Source of the DNA: Brevibacillus brevis NBRC 100599
GTDB taxonomy: Bacteria; Bacillota; Bacilli; Brevibacillales; Brevibacillaceae
DNA length: 64,000 nucleotides
Reading direction: 5' to 3'
Assembly: GCF_000010165.1 (NCBI RefSeq)
Contig: NC_012491.1
Location: 4,773,501-4,837,500 of the forward strand
Shown: piece after piece, positions 8,921 through 17,987 of the stretch
Layout: each line of letters starts with the position of its first letter
How positions within the stretch are numbered: the stretch's first letter is position 1
The notes under the pieces: model-generated
Seen by the model: the letters and a program-made list of their open reading frames with translations, nothing else
What the model was told of the DNA's origin: nothing
Database searches by the model: none
Translations under genes and position numbers: made by a program

Positions 8921-11458
8921 TTACTGCTTCTGACTGATCATGTTGACGAACAAACGAAAAGCGCCAGGGACTAGCTGTGGAATCTCGCGGAACCAGGCAA
9001 GTGAGCTGTAGGTGTACGTCCCTTTTCCATAGTGCGCCGTGAGGAAAATGCCGCGGAACTCCGGTTCGCCTGGATCACTTGTCGCAATCAGCTCGGTATA
9101 CTCGCTCCCCCAGCGAGAAGGATTGTAGATGGAGCGCTCCTGCACCCATCCATCCCAGTCCGCTTGGGTAATCACGTTTGGCTCCTGGAACATCGGATGG
9201 TCAGGGGCCAGCATACGGACGTCTGATTGCTCATTGGTCACCCGCCAATCGATCAGCGACTCGCCGATAAAAATGGGGTATGGCGCCAAGTGCGGCTTCC
9301 ATTTGTCCTCCGGCTTATGATATTGAACGACGAGATTTCCGCCGTTTTCTACATAGTGCAAAAGACGCTGGTTGCTTTCGATTAATTCGCGACGGAATCC
9401 ATATGCACGAATACCGAGAACAATCGTGTCGTAGCGGGACAAATCGCCCGATTGTATTTCGTTTGCGTCCAGATTGAGGCAATTCACCCCAACCGCGGGC
9501 AAGTATTTATCCATATTGTCAAAGCCGCTGGATACGTAGCCGATCCGCTGGTTTTTCGGGATGGCCAGATCAAAGGCTTGAACAGTCAGCGTAGCGGGCC
9601 GGATGAAATACGTGCGACCGACATGCGGGTATTCAATGACCTGCACATCCTGTGCTATCTCTGTCACACCATCTGTCCCCACGACCGTAGCGCTAATCTG
9701 ATATTTGCCATTCGTCACCTGCGGTGTGGTATGAACAGTAAAAGCGATTGTTTTCGTCTCGCTGCGAAAAGAAAACGGAACATCGACAAAGGCTGGCTCC
9801 GCTGTCCACCCTGCTGGGACAATGAGAGCGACCTTGGCTGTAGAGCTTCCCGGACGGTACTGTTTCAGTGTTACCTTAACCGGGATCGTCTCATCCGTAT
9901 GCAGCGTGTTTCGCACGACATCTGACGGGGTCAGCGTCACCGCATACGGTGGAAGCACAGCCACACGGCTTTCCGGCTCCACACGAATTGTACTGGCTGT
10001 CTCGAAGGCGAAATAGAGCACCTCGACATCGAGCACGGGCGGCTTGTAAGGATGGAACAGCTCCGTCTGTGCAGGAATCGATACCTCAAATACGGTGCAC
10101 ACCGTCTGATTGTAAGCAAGTCGTGGAAACGCAGTTGGGGTCAGCGGTTTCGCCGTCCATCCAGCAGGGACACGCATACGCAGTTGCACATGCTCAACCT
10201 CCAGCGAGCCGCCGTTGTACGCCGTTACGGTAACCGTTGTCGTCTGGCCTGCCACCCACTCGCCCGTCTCCGGCTTGATTTTCACGACCAAAGACAGAGC
10301 CTCCGCACTCGCACGGTTGAGCTGCGCTTCCTTGAGTCCTAGCCGATACATCAAATCCATCTTTGTTTCTTCATCAAGTGGAGCCTTGCGCACTTCTTGT
10401 TGTGCAGTCGCAAGCAAAGCCTTCATGCGGTGAACCCTTTGTGCTACTTCAGCAAAACGCGGGTAGGCATTCAATACATCTGTTGCCGCATCGTGCATAC
10501 GGTGCAGCACTTCCGCGAGTTCTTTCCCGCCTTTTGCAGCAATACCCTGCGCCAGATCAGCAAAACTGACGGGCAATCCGGAAAAAAAGTCGCGCTCTTT
10601 TTCCGGTGCCGGAAAAACCGATGCATCCAAGCGGTAGTAATTGTAGGTCGGGCCTTCATCGTAATGAACACCCATCCCCTGTGTCTTATGCATAAACCTC
10701 GATCGCTCACCAAGCTGCACATAGGATGAGCCGTAGATTTGGTCGTATTCCCCGACGGGTACCGCGACGTGATAATCATCATTGTCCATGATAGGCAAAT
10801 ACAGCTTTTTCATTTGCCACGGCAAAAGTCCAGCCTGCCTATGCGCAGGAAAGATCTGTGGATCGGCTGCTTCGTGGAAAGCTCGCTGTGTCAGTAACGT
10901 AATCGCCCGGTGATGTCCGTGTGTCGTCGGTTCATTTTCAAAGCAGGCGATGACGACATCGGGGCGCAGCTCCCTGATTTTTCGAATCAATCGCTCATAC
11001 ACAACCTCTTCGCCCCATTTGCGGAAGGTTTCTTCGGCGCATTTGGAGAACCCGAAATCATGAATGGGATCATCCAGCTCTTCGCTTAAGATACCCAGCG
11101 TCACGTTGCTAAGAGAGGAGGCTTCTTCCAGCTCACGCGTCCGGATAATCCCCAGCGCGGTACCTTGCTCGCAGCCGATTTCGTTTTGGCCGCCTTCCCC
11201 TCTCGTCGCGATCACACTCGTGGTATACACGCCTCTCCCCAGCGCCAAATAAGCAAGCATGGCACTGTGCTCATCGTCTGGATGGGCCCCTGTATTCATG
11301 GCACTGGCAATAGTAGCGAGCGGCTTGATCGCTTTCCACAGATCGAGCAGTCCGTGTTCCCCCTGCATGGTGCGAACAGATGCGGGAATAGGCGGGCAGG
11401 GCAGTTTGGTCGGCTGTACGATCGGTGATTTCTTGTCCATCGATTCACTGACATCCAC
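8921..11458 (-). CDS. Large PIG-L deacetylase paralogue without signal peptide
   Basis: 845 residues with the same order of domains as its neighbour: PIG-L domain (GAHPDDEHSAM, HGHHRAI), helical linker, two NEW3-like beta domains and a C-terminal GATase1-like domain. Long stretches are identical to the paralogue (DLWKAIKP, YVENGGNLVVQYHKPEDKWKP). Unlike the paralogue it begins MDVSESMDKKSPIVQP, with no hydrophobic export signal, so it should stay in the cytoplasm. The start is GTG with GGGGAG six bases upstream. The pair looks like a tandem duplication split into an outside and an inside enzyme. Confidence 0.83.
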   Translation of the reverse strand: MDVSESMDKKSPIVQPTKLPCPPIPASVRTMQGEHGLLDLWKAIKPLATIASAMNTGAHPDDEHSAMLAYLALGRGVYTTSVIATRGEGGQNEIGCEQGTALGIIRTRELEEASSLSNVTLGILSEELDDPIHDFGFSKCAEETFRKWGEEVVYERLIRKIRELRPDVVIACFENEPTTHGHHRAITLLTQRAFHEAADPQIFPAHRQAGLLPWQMKKLYLPIMDNDDYHVAVPVGEYDQIYGSSYVQLGERSRFMHKTQGMGVHYDEGPTYNYYRLDASVFPAPEKERDFFSGLPVSFADLAQGIAAKGGKELAEVLHRMHDAATDVLNAYPRFAEVAQRVHRMKALLATAQQEVRKAPLDEETKMDLMYRLGLKEAQLNRASAEALSLVVKIKPETGEWVAGQTTTVTVTAYNGGSLEVEHVQLRMRVPAGWTAKPLTPTAFPRLAYNQTVCTVFEVSIPAQTELFHPYKPPVLDVEVLYFAFETASTIRVEPESRVAVLPPYAVTLTPSDVVRNTLHTDETIPVKVTLKQYRPGSSTAKVALIVPAGWTAEPAFVDVPFSFRSETKTIAFTVHTTPQVTNGKYQISATVVGTDGVTEIAQDVQVIEYPHVGRTYFIRPATLTVQAFDLAIPKNQRIGYVSSGFDNMDKYLPAVGVNCLNLDANEIQSGDLSRYDTIVLGIRAYGFRRELIESNQRLLHYVENGGNLVVQYHKPEDKWKPHLAPYPIFIGESLIDWRVTNEQSDVRMLAPDHPMFQEPNVITQADWDGWVQERSIYNPSRWGSEYTELIATSDPGEPEFRGIFLTAHYGKGTYTYSSLAWFREIPQLVPGAFRLFVNMISQKQ

Positions 11459-11493
11459 GTGAAGCTCCCCCTTTTTGACGAAGGCATCCAGCT

Positions 11494-13221
11494 TTACACG
11501 GCAGTTCCCGCTTTATCTCCGGTCAGTTTTCTGGAGATGAACAGCACGATGATGATGACCACGATTTGCAAGACACCATAGGCGCAAGCGGTGCCGAATT
11601 CATTACTGTACATGCGTTGGAATACCGCGACAGACAATGGCGTTGTCTTCGATGTGAAGATCAGAATCGAAGCCACGAACTCCCCGATACACTGGACGAA
11701 TGCCAAGAGCGTACCTGCGAGAATTCCCCCCCATGCCATCGGGAACACGACACGTCTGAAGCTGTACCACCAGGAAGCACCGAGATTTCGCGCAGCCTCC
11801 TCGACAGATGGGTCCATCTGCATCAAGGTCGCATTGGTAGAGCGAAACACAAGTGGCAGATGTCGGACAAAATACGCCAATGGGATAATCCAGAATGTTC
11901 CGATCAACACCTGTCCAAAGCTAAATGCATTCGGCTCGCTGAACGCAGCAATCAGGTTGATCGCTACAACTGTCCCTGGCAATGCCCATGGCAGCATGAT
12001 CAATACATCAAGAAGCGTTTTCCCGCGAAACTTGAGGCGAACCATGGCATATGCCGCAGCTACACCGAAAATGACGATCCCGACTACCGCGATAGCAGAC
12101 AACTGCAAGCTGTTGAGAATCGGACGCCATGTCTTGCTATCCGTGAACAAATCCATGTAATGCGACAAGGTATACTCAGGAGGTAATATTTGCACCGTCC
12201 AGGTACCATCCACTGAGAAGGAAATGAGTACCAATACGAGAATTGGCAGCATCAGAATGATTGTACCGATAAAAGACAGCACAATCGTGGTGTAGCGTCC
12301 CGCTTTACTCTTGATCTCAGTACGGTGCACGCTGACCCCTTTGCTCAAGTTCTGGTAGTTGCGCGCGCCTTGATACCAACGCATGATCAAAAGAAAAGCC
12401 ACAGAAACAATCGAAAGAATCGTAGACTGTGTCGCAGCCATGTCCAAATCTCCATTGGTGCGAGACAGATAGATTTGCATCGTCATCGTCCGGTCAATGC
12501 CGAAAATGAGCGGTGCCGTATAAGAAGCCATCGAAATCATGAAAACCAACAGAGAAGACGCGACCATGGCTGGCGTGAGCATCGGCAAAATAATGCGCCG
12601 CCAAACGGTAAAGCGATTCGCTCCAAGACTGGCTGCTGCTTCTTCCAAGGACGGGTCGAGTCCCTTGATTGCTGCTGTAGCGGTCATGAAGAAGTAGGTG
12701 TACATCGTAAACGTATGAACGACGACCACACCCCACATTCCTTTTAACGAGAAAGGAACCTGGGCAAGCCCGAACAGCTCTTTGATTGCCCGTGGAACGA
12801 TTCCGCTTTCTCCGTACAAAAAGGTAAACGAGAGAACACCAATGAGTGGAGGCAACGCCATCGGAACCAAAGCCAGCACAGAAAGAATTTTTCGTCCGGG
12901 AAACTCATAGCGCTCCAATAAAAACGCCATCGTAACGCCGACGATTCCGCACGTAATGACACTCAGAACCGATATGTAGATACTGTTCCACAACGCTTCC
13001 AGGTTGGCGGTATGCTCCAGACTGAAGAAGCGAATGTAGTTTTTCCACGTAATTTCCTCATCGATTTTGATACTCGCAACGAACGTTTCGAACAATGGAT
13101 AAACGACATAAGCCAACAATATTAAAAAGAGTGGCGATACCAGCACGTAGACGAAGGCGGGTGAAGCGGTGATGGACTTTCGTCTGGCTGCTGTCGGCGC
13201 TTGTTGCAACTCTGCTCTCAA
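11494..13221 (-). CDS. ABC transporter permease, two fused MetI-type domains
   Basis: 575 residues with about twelve predicted membrane helices and two copies of the binding-protein-dependent permease EAA loop (EEAAASLGANRFTVWRRIILP near 190 and EEAARNLGASWWYSFRRVVFP near 475). This fused layout is typical of Fe3+/2-aminoethylphosphonate/thiamine-type importers. The start is TTG with GGGGG upstream. It follows the ATPase gene by 14 bases, and together with the ATPase and lipoprotein genes forms a complete importer. The substrate is not metal by necessity; its position suggests the organic substrate of the deacetylases. Confidence 0.9.
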   Translation of the reverse strand: MRAELQQAPTAARRKSITASPAFVYVLVSPLFLILLAYVVYPLFETFVASIKIDEEITWKNYIRFFSLEHTANLEALWNSIYISVLSVITCGIVGVTMAFLLERYEFPGRKILSVLALVPMALPPLIGVLSFTFLYGESGIVPRAIKELFGLAQVPFSLKGMWGVVVVHTFTMYTYFFMTATAAIKGLDPSLEEAAASLGANRFTVWRRIILPMLTPAMVASSLLVFMISMASYTAPLIFGIDRTMTMQIYLSRTNGDLDMAATQSTILSIVSVAFLLIMRWYQGARNYQNLSKGVSVHRTEIKSKAGRYTTIVLSFIGTIILMLPILVLVLISFSVDGTWTVQILPPEYTLSHYMDLFTDSKTWRPILNSLQLSAIAVVGIVIFGVAAAYAMVRLKFRGKTLLDVLIMLPWALPGTVVAINLIAAFSEPNAFSFGQVLIGTFWIIPLAYFVRHLPLVFRSTNATLMQMDPSVEEAARNLGASWWYSFRRVVFPMAWGGILAGTLLAFVQCIGEFVASILIFTSKTTPLSVAVFQRMYSNEFGTACAYGVLQIVVIIIVLFISRKLTGDKAGTAV

Positions 13222-13235
13222 AAGCTTCTTCCCCC

Positions 13236-14312
13236 TTATCCGGCAAAATAAATGCTCTCTTTCGGTATATGTAGGCCGATAGCATCACCGCGCTGTTTAA
13301 TCGGTCGTCCCAGGTTGATCGACATGCTGCGCAGGCTCTCCGTTCCTACCTCCGTGACGTAATTGACACACGCCCCTGTAAATTCAGACATGACAACAGA
13401 GCCTGTTACTACATTTTGTCCCTCGTTGCCTGTACTCTCCAGAACGGATTCAGGACGAATGGACATGGTTACTTTCTCCCCAACTGACAGCTGTGCACGT
13501 GGAGAAGCATTTCCCTTCAATCCACTGAGCATTTGTCCAGAAGCCGTGCGAACCAGCACTTCATCGCCGTCAAACCCTGCAACTGTCCCTTCCCACAGAT
13601 TCGTCTCGCCGATAAAAGAAGCGACAAAACGGTTTACAGGACGATGGTAAATCTCATGCGGTGTTCCGATCTGTTGCACTTCTCCGCTCTGCATGACCAT
13701 GATTCGATCTGACATCGACATCGCTTCTGCCTGATCGTGCGTGACGTAAATCGTCGTGATCCCCAGCTCCAGCTGGAGTCTCTTGATCTCGAAGCGCGTC
13801 TCTTCACGAAGCTTCGCATCCAGATTGGACAGCGGCTCATCCAACAGCAGAATCTGCGGCTCGATGACCAGCGCCCGTGCCAGTGCTACCCGTTGTTGTT
13901 GTCCCCCAGAAAGCTGATCAATGCGGCGTTCGCCATAGCCTTCCAGACGGACCAGCTTCATGATTCGTTCTACACGCTCTTTTGCATCTGTTTTGTTCAC
14001 TTTCCGAACCTGCAAGCCAAACGCGATATTTTCAAAAACAGTCATGTGCGGGAACAACGCGTAGTTTTGGAATACCATCCCGGTATTGCGCTTATGGGGA
14101 GGAAGAGATGTGACTTCCTGTGATCCAAAGCGGATATGGCCTTCCGTTGGATAATAAAAGCCGGCAATCATGCGCAGAGTAGTCGTTTTGCCGCAGCCAC
14201 TCGGACCGAGAAAAGTAAAAAACTCTCCAGATTCGATATGAATGTGAACATCTTCGACCCCTTTTGCCTGACCAAACCTTTTGTAAACGTGATCAAGTGT
14301 TACGCTGCTCAT
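13236..14312 (-). CDS. ABC transporter ATP-binding protein (PotA/FbpC type)
   Basis: 358 residues. Walker A GPSGCGKTTT is near residue 38, the Q loop is VFQNYALFP, the ABC signature is LSGGQQQRVALARAL near 138, and Walker B is ILLLDEPLSNLD. The C-terminal third (about 245-350) is a TOBE-type regulatory domain found in sugar, polyamine and iron importers. The ATG has GGAGG upstream. It energises the adjacent fused permease. Confidence 0.92.
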   Translation of the reverse strand: MSSVTLDHVYKRFGQAKGVEDVHIHIESGEFFTFLGPSGCGKTTTLRMIAGFYYPTEGHIRFGSQEVTSLPPHKRNTGMVFQNYALFPHMTVFENIAFGLQVRKVNKTDAKERVERIMKLVRLEGYGERRIDQLSGGQQQRVALARALVIEPQILLLDEPLSNLDAKLREETRFEIKRLQLELGITTIYVTHDQAEAMSMSDRIMVMQSGEVQQIGTPHEIYHRPVNRFVASFIGETNLWEGTVAGFDGDEVLVRTASGQMLSGLKGNASPRAQLSVGEKVTMSIRPESVLESTGNEGQNVVTGSVVMSEFTGACVNYVTEVGTESLRSMSINLGRPIKQRGDAIGLHIPKESIYFAG

Positions 14313-14384
14313 CGGGTTGTGTTTCCTCCTTCATCGCAAGTCATTTCAAGCTGACGACCGTTTTCAAACAACTTCTATAAGTGA

Positions 14385-14416
14385 CTAGACGGAAAGGACA
14401 ACGCCTTCCCGCCTAG
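14385..14416 (-). other. Hairpin between binding-protein and ATPase genes
   Basis: An imperfect hairpin (CTAGACGGAAAGG pairing with CCTTCCCGCCTAG) lies in the 124-base gap after the binding-protein gene. No T run follows. Hairpins here commonly stabilise the upstream mRNA so that the binding protein is made in excess over membrane parts; that role is inferred. Confidence 0.5.
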
Positions 14417-14436
14417 CTGCTTGGAAAAAATCTTTC

Positions 14437-15561
14437 TTACTTCTTGCCTTTCCCCTTGATGTTTTCATCCCAATGCTGCATCCACTCTTTTTCTTTTGCA
14501 GCCATGACAGCCCAATCGATTTCCATTGGCTTCAGCTCGAGATTTTTCATGAAGTCTGGCAACTGGTCCTTGCTGATGTCTGTACGAGATGGGAACTGGA
14601 AGCGTTCCTTCGCCAATTGGGCAGCTATTTCAGGACTCATCAAGAATTCCATGAACTTTTTCGCTCCATCCAGGTTCTTCGCGCCTTTTACGAGAGCCAC
14701 GCCGTCTACGAGAATCGGTGCCCCGCTCTTCGGATAAATGAAGTCATACGGATGGTTGTTCTTTTTGCTTTGGATCAGAACGTCCTGAAGGTTCCACAAG
14801 GAGATGACGCCCTCTTGACGATCCAGCTTCAGATACAGATTTGTCGGGTCTTGCGTGTATTCTTTTGTATTGGCATCGAGCTTGGTCAGCCATTCAAAAC
14901 CTTTTTCAGGAGTATCCGCCCCTTGACGGAAGATCATTGCGGAATAAATGGTACGCATTGTGCCGGACGGCAGTACGTTTCGGATCACGATCTTGTCTTT
15001 GAATTTCGGATCGATCAATTCGTCCCAATCTTGCGGCGCTTCTTCTGGCTTCATCACCTGCGAGTTGTACATGATGACCTCTGGCAAAAGCATTTCGCCG
15101 TACCAGCGATCTTGCGAATCTTTGTACAAATCTGGAACCTTGTCTGCAAAAGTCGGCTTGTATGGCTCCAGCAGATCTTCATTGGCCGCTGTTGCTAGAG
15201 CAGATTGGGTACCGCCCCACCAGAAGTCAGCCTGCGGGTTCGCCTTCTCTGCACGAACGCGCTCCAAAATTTGTTGTGCACCCATTTCGAGTGTCTCCAC
15301 TTCAATGTTCGGGTACTTTTCTTTGAATTTTGGCAACACGATTTCAAAAATGTTTTTGTCCCGTCCTGTGTAAATCACCAGTCTTTGTGGGTCACCCGAT
15401 GAATCAGCAGGTTGAGCAGCCGTGCCAGATTGGCCGCCAGCGCTGTTATCGGCAGGCTTTGCTTCCTGTCCTCCAGTGCCGCACGCAGCTACAGTCAGAG
15501 CCAAGGAGCTGACAAAAACGCCCTTCATCCATGTTTTCAGCTTGCTAGTTGTCTTCTTCAA
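14437..15561 (-). CDS. Extracellular substrate-binding lipoprotein of the importer
   Basis: 374 residues. It starts at TTG with GGGGGAG upstream and carries a lipoprotein signal peptide whose lipobox VAACG predicts lipidation of Cys near residue 27. A low-complexity Gly/Ala/Ser linker follows, then a type 2 periplasmic-binding fold (RLVIYTGRDKNIFEIVLPKF, QADFWWGGTQSAL) of the iron/phosphonate/thiamine-binding group. It delivers substrate to the fused permease. It is first after the ROK regulator, 24 bases downstream. Confidence 0.9.
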   Translation of the reverse strand: MKKTTSKLKTWMKGVFVSSLALTVAACGTGGQEAKPADNSAGGQSGTAAQPADSSGDPQRLVIYTGRDKNIFEIVLPKFKEKYPNIEVETLEMGAQQILERVRAEKANPQADFWWGGTQSALATAANEDLLEPYKPTFADKVPDLYKDSQDRWYGEMLLPEVIMYNSQVMKPEEAPQDWDELIDPKFKDKIVIRNVLPSGTMRTIYSAMIFRQGADTPEKGFEWLTKLDANTKEYTQDPTNLYLKLDRQEGVISLWNLQDVLIQSKKNNHPYDFIYPKSGAPILVDGVALVKGAKNLDGAKKFMEFLMSPEIAAQLAKERFQFPSRTDISKDQLPDFMKNLELKPMEIDWAVMAAKEKEWMQHWDENIKGKGKK

Positions 15562-15585
15562 AACGAACTCCCCCTTTTGTTCTTC

Positions 15586-16764
15586 TCACTCTTTGTCAAG
15601 CAGTCGCGTGAAAGGAAACGCTTCCAAAACACTGTGGACAGCACCAATTAAACCAGCTCGTTCCCCCAGACTTGCTTTTTCAAGATTAGGCACCTCGGGC
15701 ACCCATTCTCTCAGCCATTCGTGAATTTGCTTCACCCCTTCACCATCGACGTGGACCATCTCCCCGCTCAGGATCAATATTTCCGGGTTCAAAATACTGA
15801 TGATGTTCGCCATTCCGTACGCCCAATGTCGATACACATCTGCAAGAAGCTTCTCTGCTTCTGGATTATGTTTGGCGTGCCGGATCAGCTCTTCTATGAC
15901 ACTCGACCCTTCCTGAAGGTCAGAGAGAAATCCCTTAGCCTGCTCTTGGATGCCCGGAATCGAATAATGCGTCTCAAACACGCCTGACGCGCCATTCGGT
16001 CGATTATGTACCGGGCCGATCATCATGAAGCCGATTTCTCCTGCTGCCTCACGACTCCCCCGATAAAACTGTCCATCCAAAATGATCCCGGCCCCAATCC
16101 CCGTTCCTACGTACATGTAGACGACGTTGGTATGGCCGACTCCTGCTCCACGGACGTACTCGCCCAGTGTCATCATATTCACGTCATTGTCGATAATGAC
16201 GGGCAGTCCGAGCCGCGCTTCGATGGTCTGCTGAATCGGTGAACCCATCCAGCCTGTGCTGGGTGAAAAGCTGACGGTTCCACTGCCACGCTGTGTGACC
16301 CCTTGCAAACCGACGCCCATTCCGAGCAGGCGCTCTCGCGGGATGCCGCTTTCACGTAGCAAACGATCCAGTCCAGCTGCCAAATCTTCGATGACGGTTT
16401 CGCCATTCGCTGGTTGTGCCAGCCGTTTTCGATAGCGAGCCAAGAATTCACCTTTCATATCTGCGATGGCCATATCCAAGGTAGAGCCTTCAAAAATCGC
16501 GCCAGCAATGGCGTACGCCTGGTAGTTGTACTCCAACAAAATCGGCTTGCGGCCGCCTTTGGAATCACCCATTCCTACTTCTTGCAGGAGTCCTTCCTGG
16601 ATCATTTCATCTACGAGGGCAGAAACACATGGACGGCTGAGCTGTGTCTGTTTGGAAATATCCGCGCGGGAAATCTGCCCGTGCAAGACGACCTGCTGCA
16701 ATACTTCTTCTTTATTCAGTTTTTTCACGAGTTTGCTGTTACCTGTTTTTTTGGGAACTTGCAC
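15586..16764 (-). CDS. ROK-family transcriptional repressor (NagC/XylR type)
   Basis: 392 residues. The N-terminal winged helix is about residues 10-75 (VLQQVVLHGQISRADISKQTQLSRPCVSALVDEM). The C-terminal ROK sugar-binding domain contains DNDVNMMTLGEYVRG and VGTGIGAGIILDGQ. The zinc motif usual in ROK proteins (CxCGxxGC) is replaced: the segment EIGFMMIGPVHNRPNGASGVFETHYS lacks those cysteines. It starts at GTG. It heads the operon and has a palindrome between its -10 box and its start, so it most likely represses itself and the genes below until an amino-sugar effector binds. Confidence 0.87.
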   Translation of the reverse strand: MQVPKKTGNSKLVKKLNKEEVLQQVVLHGQISRADISKQTQLSRPCVSALVDEMIQEGLLQEVGMGDSKGGRKPILLEYNYQAYAIAGAIFEGSTLDMAIADMKGEFLARYRKRLAQPANGETVIEDLAAGLDRLLRESGIPRERLLGMGVGLQGVTQRGSGTVSFSPSTGWMGSPIQQTIEARLGLPVIIDNDVNMMTLGEYVRGAGVGHTNVVYMYVGTGIGAGIILDGQFYRGSREAAGEIGFMMIGPVHNRPNGASGVFETHYSIPGIQEQAKGFLSDLQEGSSVIEELIRHAKHNPEAEKLLADVYRHWAYGMANIISILNPEILILSGEMVHVDGEGVKQIHEWLREWVPEVPNLEKASLGERAGLIGAVHSVLEAFPFTRLLDKE

Positions 16765-16787
16765 GCGTCATCGATCACCGCCACACA

Positions 16788-16848
16788 GTTAGTTAACATT
16801 ACTAACAAAGATAACCAAATTATAGACACGGCGACCATCAATAGTCAA
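16788..16848 (-). promoter_or_regulatory. SigA-type promoter and ROK operator of the operon
   Basis: On the minus strand TTGACT (16843-16848) and TATAAT (16819-16824) are 18 bases apart. Immediately downstream, GTTAGT-N7-ACTAAC (16788-16806) is a perfect inverted repeat of the kind bound by XylR/ROK repressors, placed where it would block initiation. This supports autoregulation by the ROK protein and control of the whole 14-kb operon. Confidence 0.7.
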
Positions 16849-16948
16849 ACAATTTACATTTGTCTTTCAGATATTTTTTGGATTTTTCAGTGTATATATC
16901 CATTGTTAAGAGATACTAAAAATTCGGTCGTCTAGCTGTTGTGGTGGG

Positions 16949-17416
16949 GAGGAAACAGGAGAAAACGCTCAGATTCTAGGTCCACCCGCTGTGGGATTCA
17001 CTGCCCGGCTCCATAAAAAAAGCGAAACCCGCGTCCAAAGTCGTCCATTCAAGGGGGATCTCAGAGGTGGACGCTAAGGGCTTGTTTCTCTTTTTTCATT
17101 GCGCCTCGGGCGGTGTCCCTAAGATCTTCGCTTTTTTCTCCTGTTTCCTCTACGAGCTTTCCTTGTTTACCGATCTTTTAACGACTTAAAACCATTGAAG
17201 AATGCGAGAAGTTACGCCAGAGAAGAATATTTCCAGACGTAGCGACTTGTGAAGTCCTACCGAGCGGAGAAGGGATTAGCGGGCAAAAGAAATGCAACCG
17301 TGCCCATGCGACGTAGCGGCTACCACTTTTGCATTTCCCCGCTAATTCCTTCGGAGCGGGCAGTCCCAACCCTCAGCGGGACGGAGCACTGAGCCTAGTC
17401 TGGAAATATTCTTCTC
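16949..17416. repeat. Nested palindrome unit 1 of 3 (elements A and C)
   Basis: The first of three tandem units with a 520-base period. Element A (16949-17150) has outer arms GAGGAAACAGGAGAAAACGC and the complementary GCTTTTTTCTCCTGTTTCCTC, and an inner stem (AGCGAAAC...GTTTC with TCC/GGA flanks). Element C (17221-17416) has outer arms AGAAGAATATTTCCAGAC and GTCTGGAAATATTCTTCT, and an inner stem around AGCGGG/CCCGCT and AAATGCAA/TTGCATTT. A and C share conserved core segments but in opposite orientation. No coding sequence is supported here. Confidence 0.85.
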
Positions 17417-17467
17417 CTCACCGCAGATGCATATTTAGAGACCTTGAATTGTTGCAGTAGTGTTGGC

Positions 17468-17936
17468 GAGGAAACAGGAGAAAACGCTCAGCTTCTTGTC
17501 CCACCCGCTGAGGGATTCACTGCCCGCCTCCATGCAAAAAGCGAAACCGCGTCCAAAGTGGTTCTTTCAGGATGTATTTCAGAGGTGGACGCTTAAGAGC
17601 GTGTTTCGCTTTTTACATTCCGTCTCGGTCGGTGTACCAAAGATCTTCGCTGTTTTCTCCTGTTTCCTCTACGAGCTTTCTATGCTTAAACGGGGTTTAA
17701 AGGACTTCAAAGAATGAAGAATCTCATTAGTTACGCCAGAGAAGAATATTTCCAGACGTTGCGACTTGTGGAGTCCTACCGAGCGGAGAAGGGATTCGCG
17801 GGTAAAAGAAATGCAACCGTGCCCATGCGTCGAAGCGGCTACCACTTTTGCATTTCCCCGCGAATTCCTTCGGAGCGGGCTGTCCATGCTTCCCTGAGGG
17901 ACGGAGCACTGAGCCTAGTCTGGAAATATTCTTCTC
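17468..17936. repeat. Nested palindrome unit 2 of 3
   Basis: Same arrangement as unit 1. Within the inner stem of element C the left base is C (17797) and its partner is G (17862), where units 1 and 3 have A and T. This is a compensatory pair change that keeps the stem, which argues for selection on pairing or for copying from one arm to the other. It is linked to its neighbours by about 52 bases that are also repeated (CATATTTAGAGACCTTGA). Confidence 0.85.
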
Positions 17937-17987
17937 CTCACCGTAGCTGCATATTTAGAGACCTTGAGTTATTGCTGTAGTGCTGGG

